Source of the DNA: an uncultured Sphingomonadales bacterium
GTDB taxonomy: Bacteria > Pseudomonadota > Alphaproteobacteria > Sphingomonadales > Sphingomonadaceae
Length of the DNA stretch: 57,143 bases
Direction: 5' to 3'
Assembly: GCA_903923465.1 (NCBI GenBank)
Contig: CAIXXP010000037.1
Coordinates: 1-57,143, forward strand
Part shown: positions 33,945 to 42,559 of the stretch, piece by piece
How the letters are laid out: each line of letters opens with the position of its first letter
How positions within the stretch are numbered: position 1 is the first letter of the stretch
Position numbers and translations under genes: made by a program
The notes under the pieces: model-generated
The model's input: only the letters and a program-made list of their open reading frames with translations
Databases searched by the model: none
Told to the model about the DNA's origin: nothing

Positions 33945-35123
33945 ATGAGCAGCAACACAGATTTCAACGCGCTGAGCGACGCCGACTTCCGCAAGTTTCT
34001 GGAAGACTGGCTGGCCGCCAATTATCCGCCCGAGTGGCGGCAGGACCTGCGCCGCCCGTTCCGCCGCCTGCGTGGCGACGATGTCGTGCGCTGGATCCGG
34101 ATGCAGCTGGAGGCGGGCCTGCGCTGCCCGGCCTGGCCAAAGCAATATGGCGGCATGGGCCTGGATTTCGCCAAGCAGCTGGTCCATCAGGAGGTGTTCG
34201 AGCACTACGGCGTGGCCCGCGTACTCGATCTGGCGGAGACGCAGATCGGGCCGACGCTGATGGCCCATGGCAGCGATGCGCAAAAGGCCGCGTTCATTCC
34301 GCCCATGCTGCGCGGCGACCACACCTGGTGCCAGGGCTATTCCGAACCGGGCGCCGGCTCCGACCTCGCCTCGCTGAAGACCGCCGCCGTGGTCGATGGC
34401 GATGTGCTGCGCGTCACCGGCCAGAAAATCTGGACCAGCCACGCGCAGGAAGCCACCCACATCTTCGCGCTGGTGCGCACCGCCAAGCTGGAGAAAAAGC
34501 AGCAGGGCATCAGCTTCATCCTGGCCGAGATGAACACGCCCGGCATCACCATCCGCCCCATCGCCAATCTGGCCGGCGAGGAGGAGTTCTGCGAGGTCTT
34601 CTTCGACGACGCCAAGGTGCCGCTCGCCAATGTGGTCGGCGGGCTCGACAATGGCTGGACGGTGGCCAAGGCGCTGCTCGGCCACGAGCGGGTGTGGATC
34701 GGCAGCCCCGGCCTTGCCACCCGTGCCCTGTGGGTGGCGCGCCAGTTGATGCAACACCATGCCGGCGATCAGGGCCTGGCCGATGCCTATGCCACCGTCG
34801 CGGCGGACCTTCAGGACCTGCGCAGCCTCTACCGCAAAACCTGCCGCGACATCGCCGGCGGCCGCCAGCCCGGCCCAGAGGTCTCGATGCTGAAGGTGCT
34901 GCAGTCCGAGCTGTTGCAGCGCATCACCGAGCTGAATGTGGAATTGGGCGGCCCCGACGCGCTGATCGATGGCGACAGTGTTGTCGGCAACGGCCCGGCT
35001 GCTATGCTCGCCGACTATGGCTGGCAATTTTTCATGGCGCGACCCGGCACCATTTTTGCCGGCGCCAACGAGATCCAGCGCAATGTGCTGGCCAAATCGG
35101 TTCTGGGATTGGGAAGCAAATAA
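33945..35123 (+). CDS. Acyl-CoA dehydrogenase, catalytic-Glu subunit (FadE29-like)
   Basis: A 392-aa acyl-CoA dehydrogenase with GYSEPGAGSDLASL, GQKIWTSHA, and the putative base Glu in LLGHERVWIG. The C-terminus FAGANEIQRNVLAKSVLGL is typical of FadE29/ChsE2. The RxQFG contact is absent. It forms a complementary pair with the preceding gene. The ATG at 33945 lies one base after the previous stop, and its own stop overlaps the next start (TAATG). Confidence 0.92.
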   Translation: MSSNTDFNALSDADFRKFLEDWLAANYPPEWRQDLRRPFRRLRGDDVVRWIRMQLEAGLRCPAWPKQYGGMGLDFAKQLVHQEVFEHYGVARVLDLAETQIGPTLMAHGSDAQKAAFIPPMLRGDHTWCQGYSEPGAGSDLASLKTAAVVDGDVLRVTGQKIWTSHAQEATHIFALVRTAKLEKKQQGISFILAEMNTPGITIRPIANLAGEEEFCEVFFDDAKVPLANVVGGLDNGWTVAKALLGHERVWIGSPGLATRALWVARQLMQHHAGDQGLADAYATVAADLQDLRSLYRKTCRDIAGGRQPGPEVSMLKVLQSELLQRITELNVELGGPDALIDGDSVVGNGPAAMLADYGWQFFMARPGTIFAGANEIQRNVLAKSVLGLGSK

Positions 35124-36358
35124 TGAGCATGAATAACGGGCCCGAAAACACCGGTCCTCTGGCCGGGCTGCTGGTGATCGACATGACCCGCGTCATCGCC
35201 GGGCCGCTCTCGGGGCAGATCCTCGGCGATCTGGGGGCTGATATCATCAAGATCGAGCGCCGCGGCGAAGGCGACGATGTGCGCCGCGTCGGCCCACCGT
35301 GGATGGCCGACAAGGATGGCAACGACACCCCCGATTCCACCTATTTCACCGCGGCGAACCGCAACAAGAAGTCGGTCTCGGTGGATTTCGCCACGCCCGA
35401 GGGCGCCGAGGTGCTGCGCCGGCTGGTGGCCAAGGCCGATATCCTCATCGAGAACTATCGCCCCGGCACGCTCGCCAAATACGGCCTTGGCTACGAGGCG
35501 CTGCGCGAGATCAACCCGCGCCTGATCTATTGCTCGGTCAGCGGCTTTGGCCAGACCGGGCCATACCGCAACCGTTCGGGCTATGACTATCTGGTGCAGG
35601 GCATGAGCGGGTTGATGAGCGTGACCGGCACCCCCGAGGGCGAACCCACCCGCGTCGGCATTCCCGTGTCCGACATCTTTGCCGGGCTGAACGCGGTGAT
35701 CGGCGTGCAGGCCGCGCTGGTCAGCCGCGCCACCACCGGCAAGGGCCAGGCCATCGACATCTCGCTGTTCGATTCGCAGCTCGGCGTCATGCTCAACGCC
35801 GGCGCCGCCTGGCTCAACCGCCAAACCGACCTCGGCCGCACCGGCAACGATCACCCCAGCGCCGCGCCCTATGGCGTGTTCGAGGCCTCCGATGGCTATC
35901 TGATCGTCGCCACCTTCTCCGATCGCGAATATAACCGCCTCGCCGATGTGCTGGGCCATCCCGAATGGAAGGAAGACCCGCGCTATTCCACCAATGGCGC
36001 GCGGGTGAAGAACCGCGCCCAGGTGAAGGCCGATGTCGGCGCCATCATCAAGACCAAAACCCGCGCCGAATGGGTCGACATCCTGAACGCCGCCACCGTC
36101 TCCTGCGGCCCCATCGACACCATGGCCGATGTCGAGCACAACCCGCAGGTGCTGGCCCGCGAGATGGTCATCTCCATGCCCGACGAGAACGGCCTGCCGG
36201 TGCGGATGATGGGCAGCCCGTTCAAATTCTCCGACACGCCGGTCAGCTACCGCCACGCCCCGCCCCGCATCGGCGCGAACACCGACGAGGTGCTGCGCGC
36301 CGTGCTGGGCATGGACGATGCGGAACTGGAGAAGCTGCGGGCGGCGGGCGCGCTGTAA
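35123..36358 (+). CDS. Class III (CaiB/BaiF) acyl-CoA transferase
   Basis: A 411-aa CoA-transferase. Unlike the racemase at 11553 it carries the transferase Asp in GIPVSDIFAG (D184) and lacks the racemase His. It also has IAGPLSGQILGDLGADIIKIE and ENYRPGTLAKYGLGYE. It would move CoA between carboxylates, offering an ATP-free activation or recycling route. It is the last gene of the TAATG-coupled operon with the acyl-CoA dehydrogenase pair. The track's 774-aa version is an upstream frame extension. Confidence 0.92.
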   Translation: MSMNNGPENTGPLAGLLVIDMTRVIAGPLSGQILGDLGADIIKIERRGEGDDVRRVGPPWMADKDGNDTPDSTYFTAANRNKKSVSVDFATPEGAEVLRRLVAKADILIENYRPGTLAKYGLGYEALREINPRLIYCSVSGFGQTGPYRNRSGYDYLVQGMSGLMSVTGTPEGEPTRVGIPVSDIFAGLNAVIGVQAALVSRATTGKGQAIDISLFDSQLGVMLNAGAAWLNRQTDLGRTGNDHPSAAPYGVFEASDGYLIVATFSDREYNRLADVLGHPEWKEDPRYSTNGARVKNRAQVKADVGAIIKTKTRAEWVDILNAATVSCGPIDTMADVEHNPQVLAREMVISMPDENGLPVRMMGSPFKFSDTPVSYRHAPPRIGANTDEVLRAVLGMDDAELEKLRAAGAL

Positions 36359-36393
36359 GGTGCAGCAGGGTTGATACGGCAGGGCAATAAAGC

Positions 36394-36567
36394 GAGGGGA
36401 AGTCTTGGGGCCTTAGGCCCCAAACCCCATTCCTGTCTTCGTCGCGCCGAGATCTCGGTCTCGCGCAGCGGCCCTGAGGCTTGCGGCGCGGTGAGGATAT
36501 GCTGGGCGGTGCCCTCGGCGCAGCCTTTCGCCGGAAGACGGTAAGGGGAGCGGGGGCTAGCCCCTGC
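36394..36567 (+). repeat. Intergenic dispersed repeat, copy B
   Basis: It fills the 229-bp convergent gap between the CoA-transferase and rluE. The left end has a perfect hairpin TTGGGGCC-TTA-GGCCCCAA (36405-36423); the right end (36550-36567) has GCGGGGGC-TA-GCCCCTGC with one wobble. It aligns with the reverse complement of copy A (shared GAAGTCTTGGGGCCTTAGGC, then TTCCTGTCTT, GCGGCGCGGT and CGCCGGAAGACG). Confidence 0.75.
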
Positions 36568-36587
36568 CCTTCCCCTTCCTGCTTGCC

Positions 36588-37181
36588 TCACCCCATCCGG
36601 CCGATCACCCCCTCGCGCCATTCCCCGGGCGGCACGCCATCCAGCGTCCAGATCCCGACACTCCAGCGCACCAGGCGCAAGGTCGGGTGCCCGATGGCGG
36701 CGGTCATGCGCCGCACCTGCCGGTTGCGGCCCTCGGTGATGGTTACCGCCAACCAGCTGTCGGCCACGGTCTTGCGAAAGCGCACGGGCGGGTCGCGCGG
36801 CCACAGGGCGGGGTCGGCGATGGCCTCCACCTGCGCCGGGCGGGTTGGGCCATCCTTCAGTATCACGCCGCGCCGCAATGCCTCCAGGCTGGCCGCATCG
36901 GGTTCGCCCTCCACCTGCACCAGATAGGTTTTGGGCAGCTTGTGGCGCGGCTCGGCGATGCGCGCCTGCAAGCGGCCATCATCGGTCAGCAACAGCAACC
37001 CCTCGCTATCGAGATCGAGCCGCCCGGCGGGATAGACGCCCGGCACGTCGATATAGTCAGACAGGGTCGGGCGGGCCTGGCCATTCGCCGTTTGATCCGA
37101 GGGGGCCTGAACGCCGGCGCCGCGGTCGGTGAACTGGCACAATACGCCGTGGGGCTTGTTGAACAGAATCAGTCGCGCCAT
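36588..37181 (-). CDS. rluE: 23S rRNA pseudouridine synthase RluE-type
   Basis: A 197-aa RsuA/RluE-family pseudouridine synthase with the catalytic loop [19 protein letters not shown], the N-terminal [12 protein letters not shown] and [23 protein letters not shown]. The missing S4 domain and short length match RluE (U2457 of 23S rRNA). The ATG at 37181 ([10 protein letters not shown]) is chosen over the extended frame start. Confidence 0.92.
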   Translation of the reverse strand: MARLILFNKPHGVLCQFTDRGAGVQAPSDQTANGQARPTLSDYIDVPGVYPAGRLDLDSEGLLLLTDDGRLQARIAEPRHKLPKTYLVQVEGEPDAASLEALRRGVILKDGPTRPAQVEAIADPALWPRDPPVRFRKTVADSWLAVTITEGRNRQVRRMTAAIGHPTLRLVRWSVGIWTLDGVPPGEWREGVIGRMG

Positions 37182-37528
37182 GCCCCGGTTCGCTCCCCCA
37201 TTTTGCCTTGCTTCACGCGGTGCCATCCGGCAAACAGGCAGGCACCCGATAGCGCCAGACAATCCGGAGAGACCTGCCCCCGCGTTACCCAGCCAAGCCG
37301 GCCGCGTCCAGCCCGGAAACCCCCGCCTTTCCGCTGCTCACCACACCAAATCAGCCGGTTATGATGGCGGTGCGGCGAAGGCAAACCGCTGTTCATCTCA
37401 CAGTTTTGCGCCCTGACGCATCTAAGCCCTCTTGTTCATTTCGCGTTAACCTGACAGACCGCACTCGCCCCGGGGCCAAACCCTTTTGTAGATTCAGCCC
37501 CCCATTATGAGATAAGGACCAGCCGCGC
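37182..37528. other. Intergenic region upstream of the autotransporter
   Basis: A 347-bp divergent gap between rluE and the autotransporter. No convincing gene is seen. It must hold promoters for both genes, but no clear -35/-10 pair stands out. AAGGA lies 11 bp before the autotransporter ATG. Confidence 0.5.
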
Positions 37529-40180
37529 ATGGCCCCCACCGTTATTCGTTCGCGTCGCGCTCATCGCCTCGTGCTTGCCACCCTTGCCGCCTCCGCCGCC
37601 TGCCTGCCGGGCGTTGCCTGGGCGCAGTGCACAACGGCCAGCGCAACGGCGATCAACTGCAGCGGCACCGCCGCGGCCTATTCGAACACCGCCGCCACGG
37701 GGGCGACCGTAACCGTCGCCTCGGGCGCCACGGTCAGCGCGCCGCTGGTGATCGGCACGGCCTTGGGTTCGGCGAACAATGTGCTGAACAATTCCGGCAC
37801 GATCGCCGGCAGCGGCGCCACCTTCACGGTGCAGTTCGGCAATTCCTCCACCATCAACAACGGCAGCGCGGCAGTCGGCAGCACGGCGGCGGTCACGGCC
37901 GCCACCATCACCTCCAGCGCGGCGACGGGCGGAGCCGGGGCTATCTTGGTTGGCAACAGCAGCACCGTCAACAACTACGGCACGCTCACCGCGGCGGCAG
38001 GCACACCGGCGGTTCAGTTCGGCTCGGCCGGCACCTTCTATAACGACGCTGTGGCCCCCGCGACCATTTCCGGCAATATCGTGTTCGGCGCGACCAATGG
38101 CCCGGCCACCTCCACCTTCATCAACAACAACACGGCCTATGGCCTCACCGGCAGCGTGCTCGCCACCGGTAACATCACCCTGACCAACGCCGGCCTGTGG
38201 ACGGGCAATTTCGTCCAGTCCACCGTGGGCGCCACCAATGCGGTCACCTTCGTCAATGGCGTCGCCCCCACGGTTGGCACGCCCAACCCCAGCGAAACGG
38301 GCATGACCTTCTCGGGCGTATTCGCCACGCAGGATGTGACGCAGCTGACCAACTACGGCACGATGTATCTCTATTCGGGCAGCGCGATTGGCAGCGCGCT
38401 GAACGGCACGTCGTCGGTGGTGAACAACGGCTCGCTGTTCATCGGCACCGGCTCTTCCCCGGCGCTGCTGAACATCAACGGCAACTTCACGCAAGGGGCC
38501 AATGGCACGCTGAGCATGATCGTGCTGCCCTCGGGCCCCTCGGTCGCCACCGCGGGCTCCACCTTCAGCCAGCTCAATGCCCTGGGTGGCTCGATGAGCC
38601 TGGGCGGCACCTTGGCGCTGAACATCACCCCGGGCTTCTATACCACGGGCTCGGTGTTCAACCTGCTGGTGGCCGACAAGGGCATCTCCGGGCAGTTCAG
38701 CACGATCACCGGGTCGAACCTGCCCTTCATCAGCTTCGTGCCGGTGGGCTGCGGCGTGGGGTCAAACACCTGCACGCAGGGCAGCATCAAGACCACCACG
38801 GTTGCCACCACCACGAACGGTATCACCACCACGACCACCACCACGGCAGCCGCTAATGCGCCGCTGGGCACCACCACCACCACCAGCGGTGGCACCACCA
38901 CCGTCACCACCACCACCGCCACCAGCACGCTGACGAGCCTCGGCACGGCCGGCATCGTCACCACCAGCGGCACGCAGCAGGCCTATGAATTCCAGGTTGC
39001 CCGCAACGGCACCTATCACGACGCGCTGCTCCTCGGGCTGCAGCAGGCCGGCCTCAGCACCACCAGCGTGGTCTCCACCAACCAGCTGGCCATCGCCAAG
39101 GGCCTGATGCCCACGATCACCACCGGTCTGGTCGGCACCACCAATGCCGCCGTTGCCGCAAATAACCTCACGGACGATTCCATCGCCTTTGTCGGCCAGA
39201 TCGACGTGCTGACCATCGCGGAAGCACAGACCTTCCTCGATTCGGTCTCGCCGGAAGGCTACCTGGCTTACAAGACCGCGCTGCACGATCAGGCGAACGC
39301 CTTCACCCGCTCGATCGCCCTGCGCATGGACGACCAGAACAGCCCGCATGACGAGGACGGCTGGTGGTTCACCACCCAGGGCGAATATGAGCTGAAGTCG
39401 CGCGCCGACACCACCTCCGGCTATCGCAGCCGCGACAACCTCCTCGGCTTCGTCGCCGGCTATGATTTCAGCGGCCCGCATCATCTCTACGGTCTGGCGA
39501 TGAATGTCTCGTGGGATGCGCTGAGCTATGCGCCCGGCTCGTTGAAGGGCCATAACCGCGACATCGCCTGGGCCGCTTATGGCGCATATGATCTGGGCCC
39601 CTTGGTGTTCAGCGGCCAGGTCGCCTATAACCTCGGCCACCTCGGTGCCAGCAAGACAATCACGCTGGGCAGCGTCACCCGCGGCGCCCATGCCAGCGCG
39701 GGCGAACACCTGCTCAAGGCCACGGGCAATATCGGGTTCAACCTGATCACCGGCGATTTCAAGCTGCAGCCGTTCGTCGGCATTGAATATGCCAATGGCA
39801 AGGTGAACAGCTTCACCGAAACCAGCACGGCGACCGCTTCAGATCTCACCGTGGCGGCGATGAACGCCAACCGCACCGACGTATTGGCGGGCGTCTCCTT
39901 CAGCCGCAGCGTCGGCGTGTTCCGTCCCTATGTCCGGGTCGCCTATCGCAACCAGCTCGGCACCGGCGGCGGCAATTCGGTTTCGGCCTATTTCAACGCC
40001 GACCCGACCACCGGCTTCACCGTCACCGGCGTTCCCGAAGCCCGCCACGAACTGGACGCCAATGCCGGCGTGAACTGGGTGTTCGACGATGCCGGCGCGC
40101 TGTTCATCGGCGCGCAGGCCACCACCCGCACCGCCCACACCTCCGTGGGCCTGAACCTGGGCGTCCGCCTCGAGTTCTGA
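37529..40180 (+). CDS. Autotransporter outer-membrane beta-barrel protein
   Basis: An 883-aa type Va secreted protein. A signal peptide (ending GVAWAQ) leads into a Gly/Ala/Thr/Ser/Asn-rich passenger with beta-helix-like NNSG/NNG turns (about 35-400). A threonine-dominated linker follows (about 428-475, runs of TTTTT), then a helical segment and an autotransporter beta-domain of about 270 residues (from WWFTTQGEYELKS) ending GVRLEF with the terminal Phe. The function of the passenger (adhesion or aggregation) is unknown. It stands alone and is followed by a strong terminator. Confidence 0.93.
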   Translation: MAPTVIRSRRAHRLVLATLAASAACLPGVAWAQCTTASATAINCSGTAAAYSNTAATGATVTVASGATVSAPLVIGTALGSANNVLNNSGTIAGSGATFTVQFGNSSTINNGSAAVGSTAAVTAATITSSAATGGAGAILVGNSSTVNNYGTLTAAAGTPAVQFGSAGTFYNDAVAPATISGNIVFGATNGPATSTFINNNTAYGLTGSVLATGNITLTNAGLWTGNFVQSTVGATNAVTFVNGVAPTVGTPNPSETGMTFSGVFATQDVTQLTNYGTMYLYSGSAIGSALNGTSSVVNNGSLFIGTGSSPALLNINGNFTQGANGTLSMIVLPSGPSVATAGSTFSQLNALGGSMSLGGTLALNITPGFYTTGSVFNLLVADKGISGQFSTITGSNLPFISFVPVGCGVGSNTCTQGSIKTTTVATTTNGITTTTTTTAAANAPLGTTTTTSGGTTTVTTTTATSTLTSLGTAGIVTTSGTQQAYEFQVARNGTYHDALLLGLQQAGLSTTSVVSTNQLAIAKGLMPTITTGLVGTTNAAVAANNLTDDSIAFVGQIDVLTIAEAQTFLDSVSPEGYLAYKTALHDQANAFTRSIALRMDDQNSPHDEDGWWFTTQGEYELKSRADTTSGYRSRDNLLGFVAGYDFSGPHHLYGLAMNVSWDALSYAPGSLKGHNRDIAWAAYGAYDLGPLVFSGQVAYNLGHLGASKTITLGSVTRGAHASAGEHLLKATGNIGFNLITGDFKLQPFVGIEYANGKVNSFTETSTATASDLTVAAMNANRTDVLAGVSFSRSVGVFRPYVRVAYRNQLGTGGGNSVSAYFNADPTTGFTVTGVPEARHELDANAGVNWVFDDAGALFIGAQATTRTAHTSVGLNLGVRLEF

Positions 40181-40207
40181 TCGGCGCGAACGGCGAGAAC
40201 AATCAAG

Positions 40208-40243
40208 GCCGGGCCGCATCTTGGCGATGCGTGCCCGGCTTTT
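40208..40243 (+). terminator. Rho-independent terminator of the autotransporter gene
   Basis: Stem GCCGGGC...GCCCGGC with inner CGCATC/GATGCG, followed by TTTT, 27 bp after the stop codon. Confidence 0.8.
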
Positions 40244-40330
40244 GACATCTGGCGATGGGGCACCAGGCGGGCTCTTTCCCCCGGCCTCAATTGCGTCGCC
40301 GTTGAGACCACATGAAATCACTCGCGAATT

Positions 40331-40380
40331 GTGACAAGATGTGTCATGGTTTCGCCACAATTTCGCAAGCACTCTGTCAC
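40331..40380 (+). promoter_or_regulatory. TGTCA-type half-sites upstream of olsB
   Basis: TGACA-AGATG-TGTCA (40332-40346) forms an inverted repeat, and TGTCAT (40342) and TGTCAC (40375) stand 33 bp (three 11-bp steps) apart. TGTCA repeats spaced by 11 bp are the PhoB pattern, but the two intermediate steps match poorly. Phosphate control of ornithine lipid synthesis is known in relatives. This is tentative. Confidence 0.3.
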
Positions 40381-40413
40381 ATCCGTCTGGTAGCACGGTC
40401 GGAAGGAGGGACC

Positions 40414-41253
40414 ATGACCGGCCTCAACCGTACCAATTCCGCGCCTCGGCGCCTTTCTGTCCGTCTCGCTCAAGACAAGCGCGACCTCGAAGCTGTGCAA
40501 CGGCTTCGCTGGCTCGTGTTCTTCGAGGAAATGGGGGCGAGCGCCGGAACCGCGCCGTCCACCTGCCTCGATCGTGACGAGTTCGATGATTTGTGCGACC
40601 ACCTGCTGGTGATCGACGAGGATCGCCCGGCGGATGAAGCTGTGGTGGGCACCTATCGCCTGCTGCGCGAAAGCATTGCCCGCAAGCATGGCGGCTTCTA
40701 TTCGGCTGGCGAGTTCGACCTCTCGCCGCTGATGGCCCCCCGAGAAATATTGGGCGCCGAAACCCTGAATCCGGGTGATCCCGGCTTTGGCGAAGAGCCG
40801 CGCGAATTGCTGGAACTCGGCCGCTCCTGCGTGCTGCCGCCCTATCGCACCTCGGCCACCATCTCGATGCTGTGGCGCGGCATTTTCGAATATGTCTCCA
40901 GCCGCCGCATCTCGGTGATGTTCGGCTGCGCCTCGTTCCCCGGCTCGGACCCCGACGTCTATGCCCCCGCGCTGTCCTACCTGTACCATAACCATCTTGC
41001 CTCGCCAGAGGCTCGCCCCGTGGTGCTGGATGGCAAGGGCGTCTCGCTGAACCGCCTGCCGCAGGGCGGATACGACATGCGTCAGGCGCTGTTTCAGCTG
41101 CCGCCGCTGGTGAAGGGTTATATCCGCGTCGGTGCCAAATTCGGCGACGGGGCCTATATCGACCACCAGTTCAACACGGTGGACGTCTGCGTGGTGATGC
41201 CGGTGGAGCTGATCTCCGACCGCTACGCCGCCCGCTTCAGCGTCGCGGCCTGA
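40414..41253 (+). CDS. olsB: L-ornithine N(alpha)-acyltransferase OlsB-like
   Basis: A 279-aa GNAT-fold N-acyltransferase of the OlsB/hemolysin-like type, with RLAQDKRDLEAVQRLRWLVFFEEMGA, GTYRLLRE, ELGRSCVLPPYR and MFGCASFPGSDP. It would attach a 3-hydroxyacyl chain from ACP to ornithine to give lyso-ornithine lipid. The ATG at 40414 follows GGAAGGAGGG closely; the longer track start is unlikely. It is convergent with an OlsA-like acyltransferase, so both steps are encoded together. Confidence 0.88.
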   Translation: MTGLNRTNSAPRRLSVRLAQDKRDLEAVQRLRWLVFFEEMGASAGTAPSTCLDRDEFDDLCDHLLVIDEDRPADEAVVGTYRLLRESIARKHGGFYSAGEFDLSPLMAPREILGAETLNPGDPGFGEEPRELLELGRSCVLPPYRTSATISMLWRGIFEYVSSRRISVMFGCASFPGSDPDVYAPALSYLYHNHLASPEARPVVLDGKGVSLNRLPQGGYDMRQALFQLPPLVKGYIRVGAKFGDGAYIDHQFNTVDVCVVMPVELISDRYAARFSVAA

Positions 41254-41254
41254 T

Positions 41255-41285
41255 CCGGGCGATCCGCGGCTGGCGTGATCGCCGG
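41255..41285. terminator. Possible hairpin terminator between olsB and olsA
   Basis: CCGGGCGATC and GATCGCCGG arms (one bulged G) lie just after the olsB stop, with no U-tract. Confidence 0.35.
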
Positions 41286-41410
41286 CCGCTGCCCTCCGGC
41301 AGGAACACCGGCCACGGCCCGGCTTCTCCGCACATCAGAACTGGCAAAATCATCACCGGCCCACATACCCGCCAAGCCGCTGGTCTTGCCACCCTCGTGT
41401 AACGCGCGCC

Positions 41411-42193
41411 TCAGCGCACTTCGGCCAGCCGCGCCACAATGGCCTCGCGGCTGGCGCGCGCCAGCTCCTTGCGGTCAGAACCGGTCAGCGGCTCCTCGAA
41501 CCAGATGTCGATCAGCACGCCCCCACGGGCGGCCAGCGCCACCACATTGGGCATCAGCTCGTCATCGCCGGTCCAGGCGACCTGCCGCGCCTCCTGGCGG
41601 GTCAGCGGCGAGCCGTCGCGCCGACGATACAGCATCGTAACGGGCTGCACCCGTGTCTGCCCCTCGCCGGCCACCTGCGCGAACAGGCTGGAGCGAAACG
41701 GCAACACCGGGCCACCATCGCCGGTGGTCCCCTCGGGGAACATGACCAGCCCCAGATCCCCGCGCAGATGCTGCTCCACCGCATCGGCCTGCGCCCGGGT
41801 GGTGCCGCGCTTTTCCCTTTCGATAAACACGCAGCCGAAGTGCCAGGCAAATCGGCCTATCGCCGGCCAGCGCCGCACGTCGCTCTTGGCCACAAAGGCC
41901 GCGTCCAGCACCATGGCCAGCACGGGAATGTCCGTCCATGAAATGTGGTTGGCGACATACAGCGTGCCGGGCCCGGCCACCGGCTTGCCATGCGGGCGGA
42001 CAGCCAGATTGAAGCCCCAGCACAGCGCGCCAAACGACAGGCGCGCGCCGGGCCGAAACAGCCGATGCCCCTGCGGAATCAACAACCACAGGCTGGCAAC
42101 CACCAGCATTCCCAGCATGCCGATGGCCGCTCGCAGGCAGCGCAAAGTCGTTCGCAATCCGATCACTATACGCTCGCTATCCGACCTGTTCAC
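41411..42193 (-). CDS. olsA: Lyso-ornithine lipid O-acyltransferase OlsA/PlsC-like
   Basis: A 260-aa 1-acylglycerol-phosphate acyltransferase-family protein with an N-terminal membrane segment (IGMLGMLVVASLWLLI), the catalytic NHISWTD (HX4D), FIEREKRG and FPEGTTGDG. It would add the second acyl chain to lyso-ornithine lipid; a phosphatidate role is the alternative. GTG at 42193 has AAGAGG six bases upstream, while the track start adds about 98 unlikely residues. Confidence 0.85.
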   Translation of the reverse strand: MNRSDSERIVIGLRTTLRCLRAAIGMLGMLVVASLWLLIPQGHRLFRPGARLSFGALCWGFNLAVRPHGKPVAGPGTLYVANHISWTDIPVLAMVLDAAFVAKSDVRRWPAIGRFAWHFGCVFIEREKRGTTRAQADAVEQHLRGDLGLVMFPEGTTGDGGPVLPFRSSLFAQVAGEGQTRVQPVTMLYRRRDGSPLTRQEARQVAWTGDDELMPNVVALAARGGVLIDIWFEEPLTGSDRKELARASREAIVARLAEVR

Positions 42194-42425
42194 CCGCAAC
42201 CTCTTGCCTGATATGTGAATTCTGCAAGAAATCCCAGCTTCGATTGCCGCATCACCTCTCCCCCATTGCCAGTGTCGGCGATGTTCGCGCGATACGCCCT
42301 GCCGGAAAACCGGCGCGAAGGGCGCGGATATGCGAGATTGCCGCCCGGGTCGAGCCTTCAGCGCAATTGATCGGGCCACAGCCGCACGCGCGGTGCCATC
42401 AGCGCGGCCTTGCGCGAAAAAAGGC

Positions 42426-42450
42426 GTGACAATTGCAACAGGCTTGTCAC
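42426..42450. promoter_or_regulatory. GTGACAA-N11-TTGTCAC palindrome upstream of the porin
   Basis: Perfect 7-bp arms lie 110 bp before the porin ATG, in the 366-bp gap between olsA and the porin. No gene is seen in the rest of the gap. The same GTGACAA half-site occurs at 40331 before olsB. It is a candidate regulator site for an unidentified factor. Confidence 0.45.
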
Positions 42451-42559
42451 ATCCCGCCCGCAGGCACAGCGGCGTGATGATCGCCACGCCATCCGCCGCC
42501 GGTGGTGCGGGCCGCCGCCGGCGGAGTCGATTGTCTGATCAATACGGGGAGCCATCCTG

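Noticed and set aside
38800-38930. ACC-rich stretch considered as a CRISPR or microsatellite array
   Set aside because: There are no regular spacers; it lies in frame within the autotransporter.
38638-38973. Val-rich minus-strand ORF
   Set aside because: It is the antisense reading of the ACC-repeat threonine linker.
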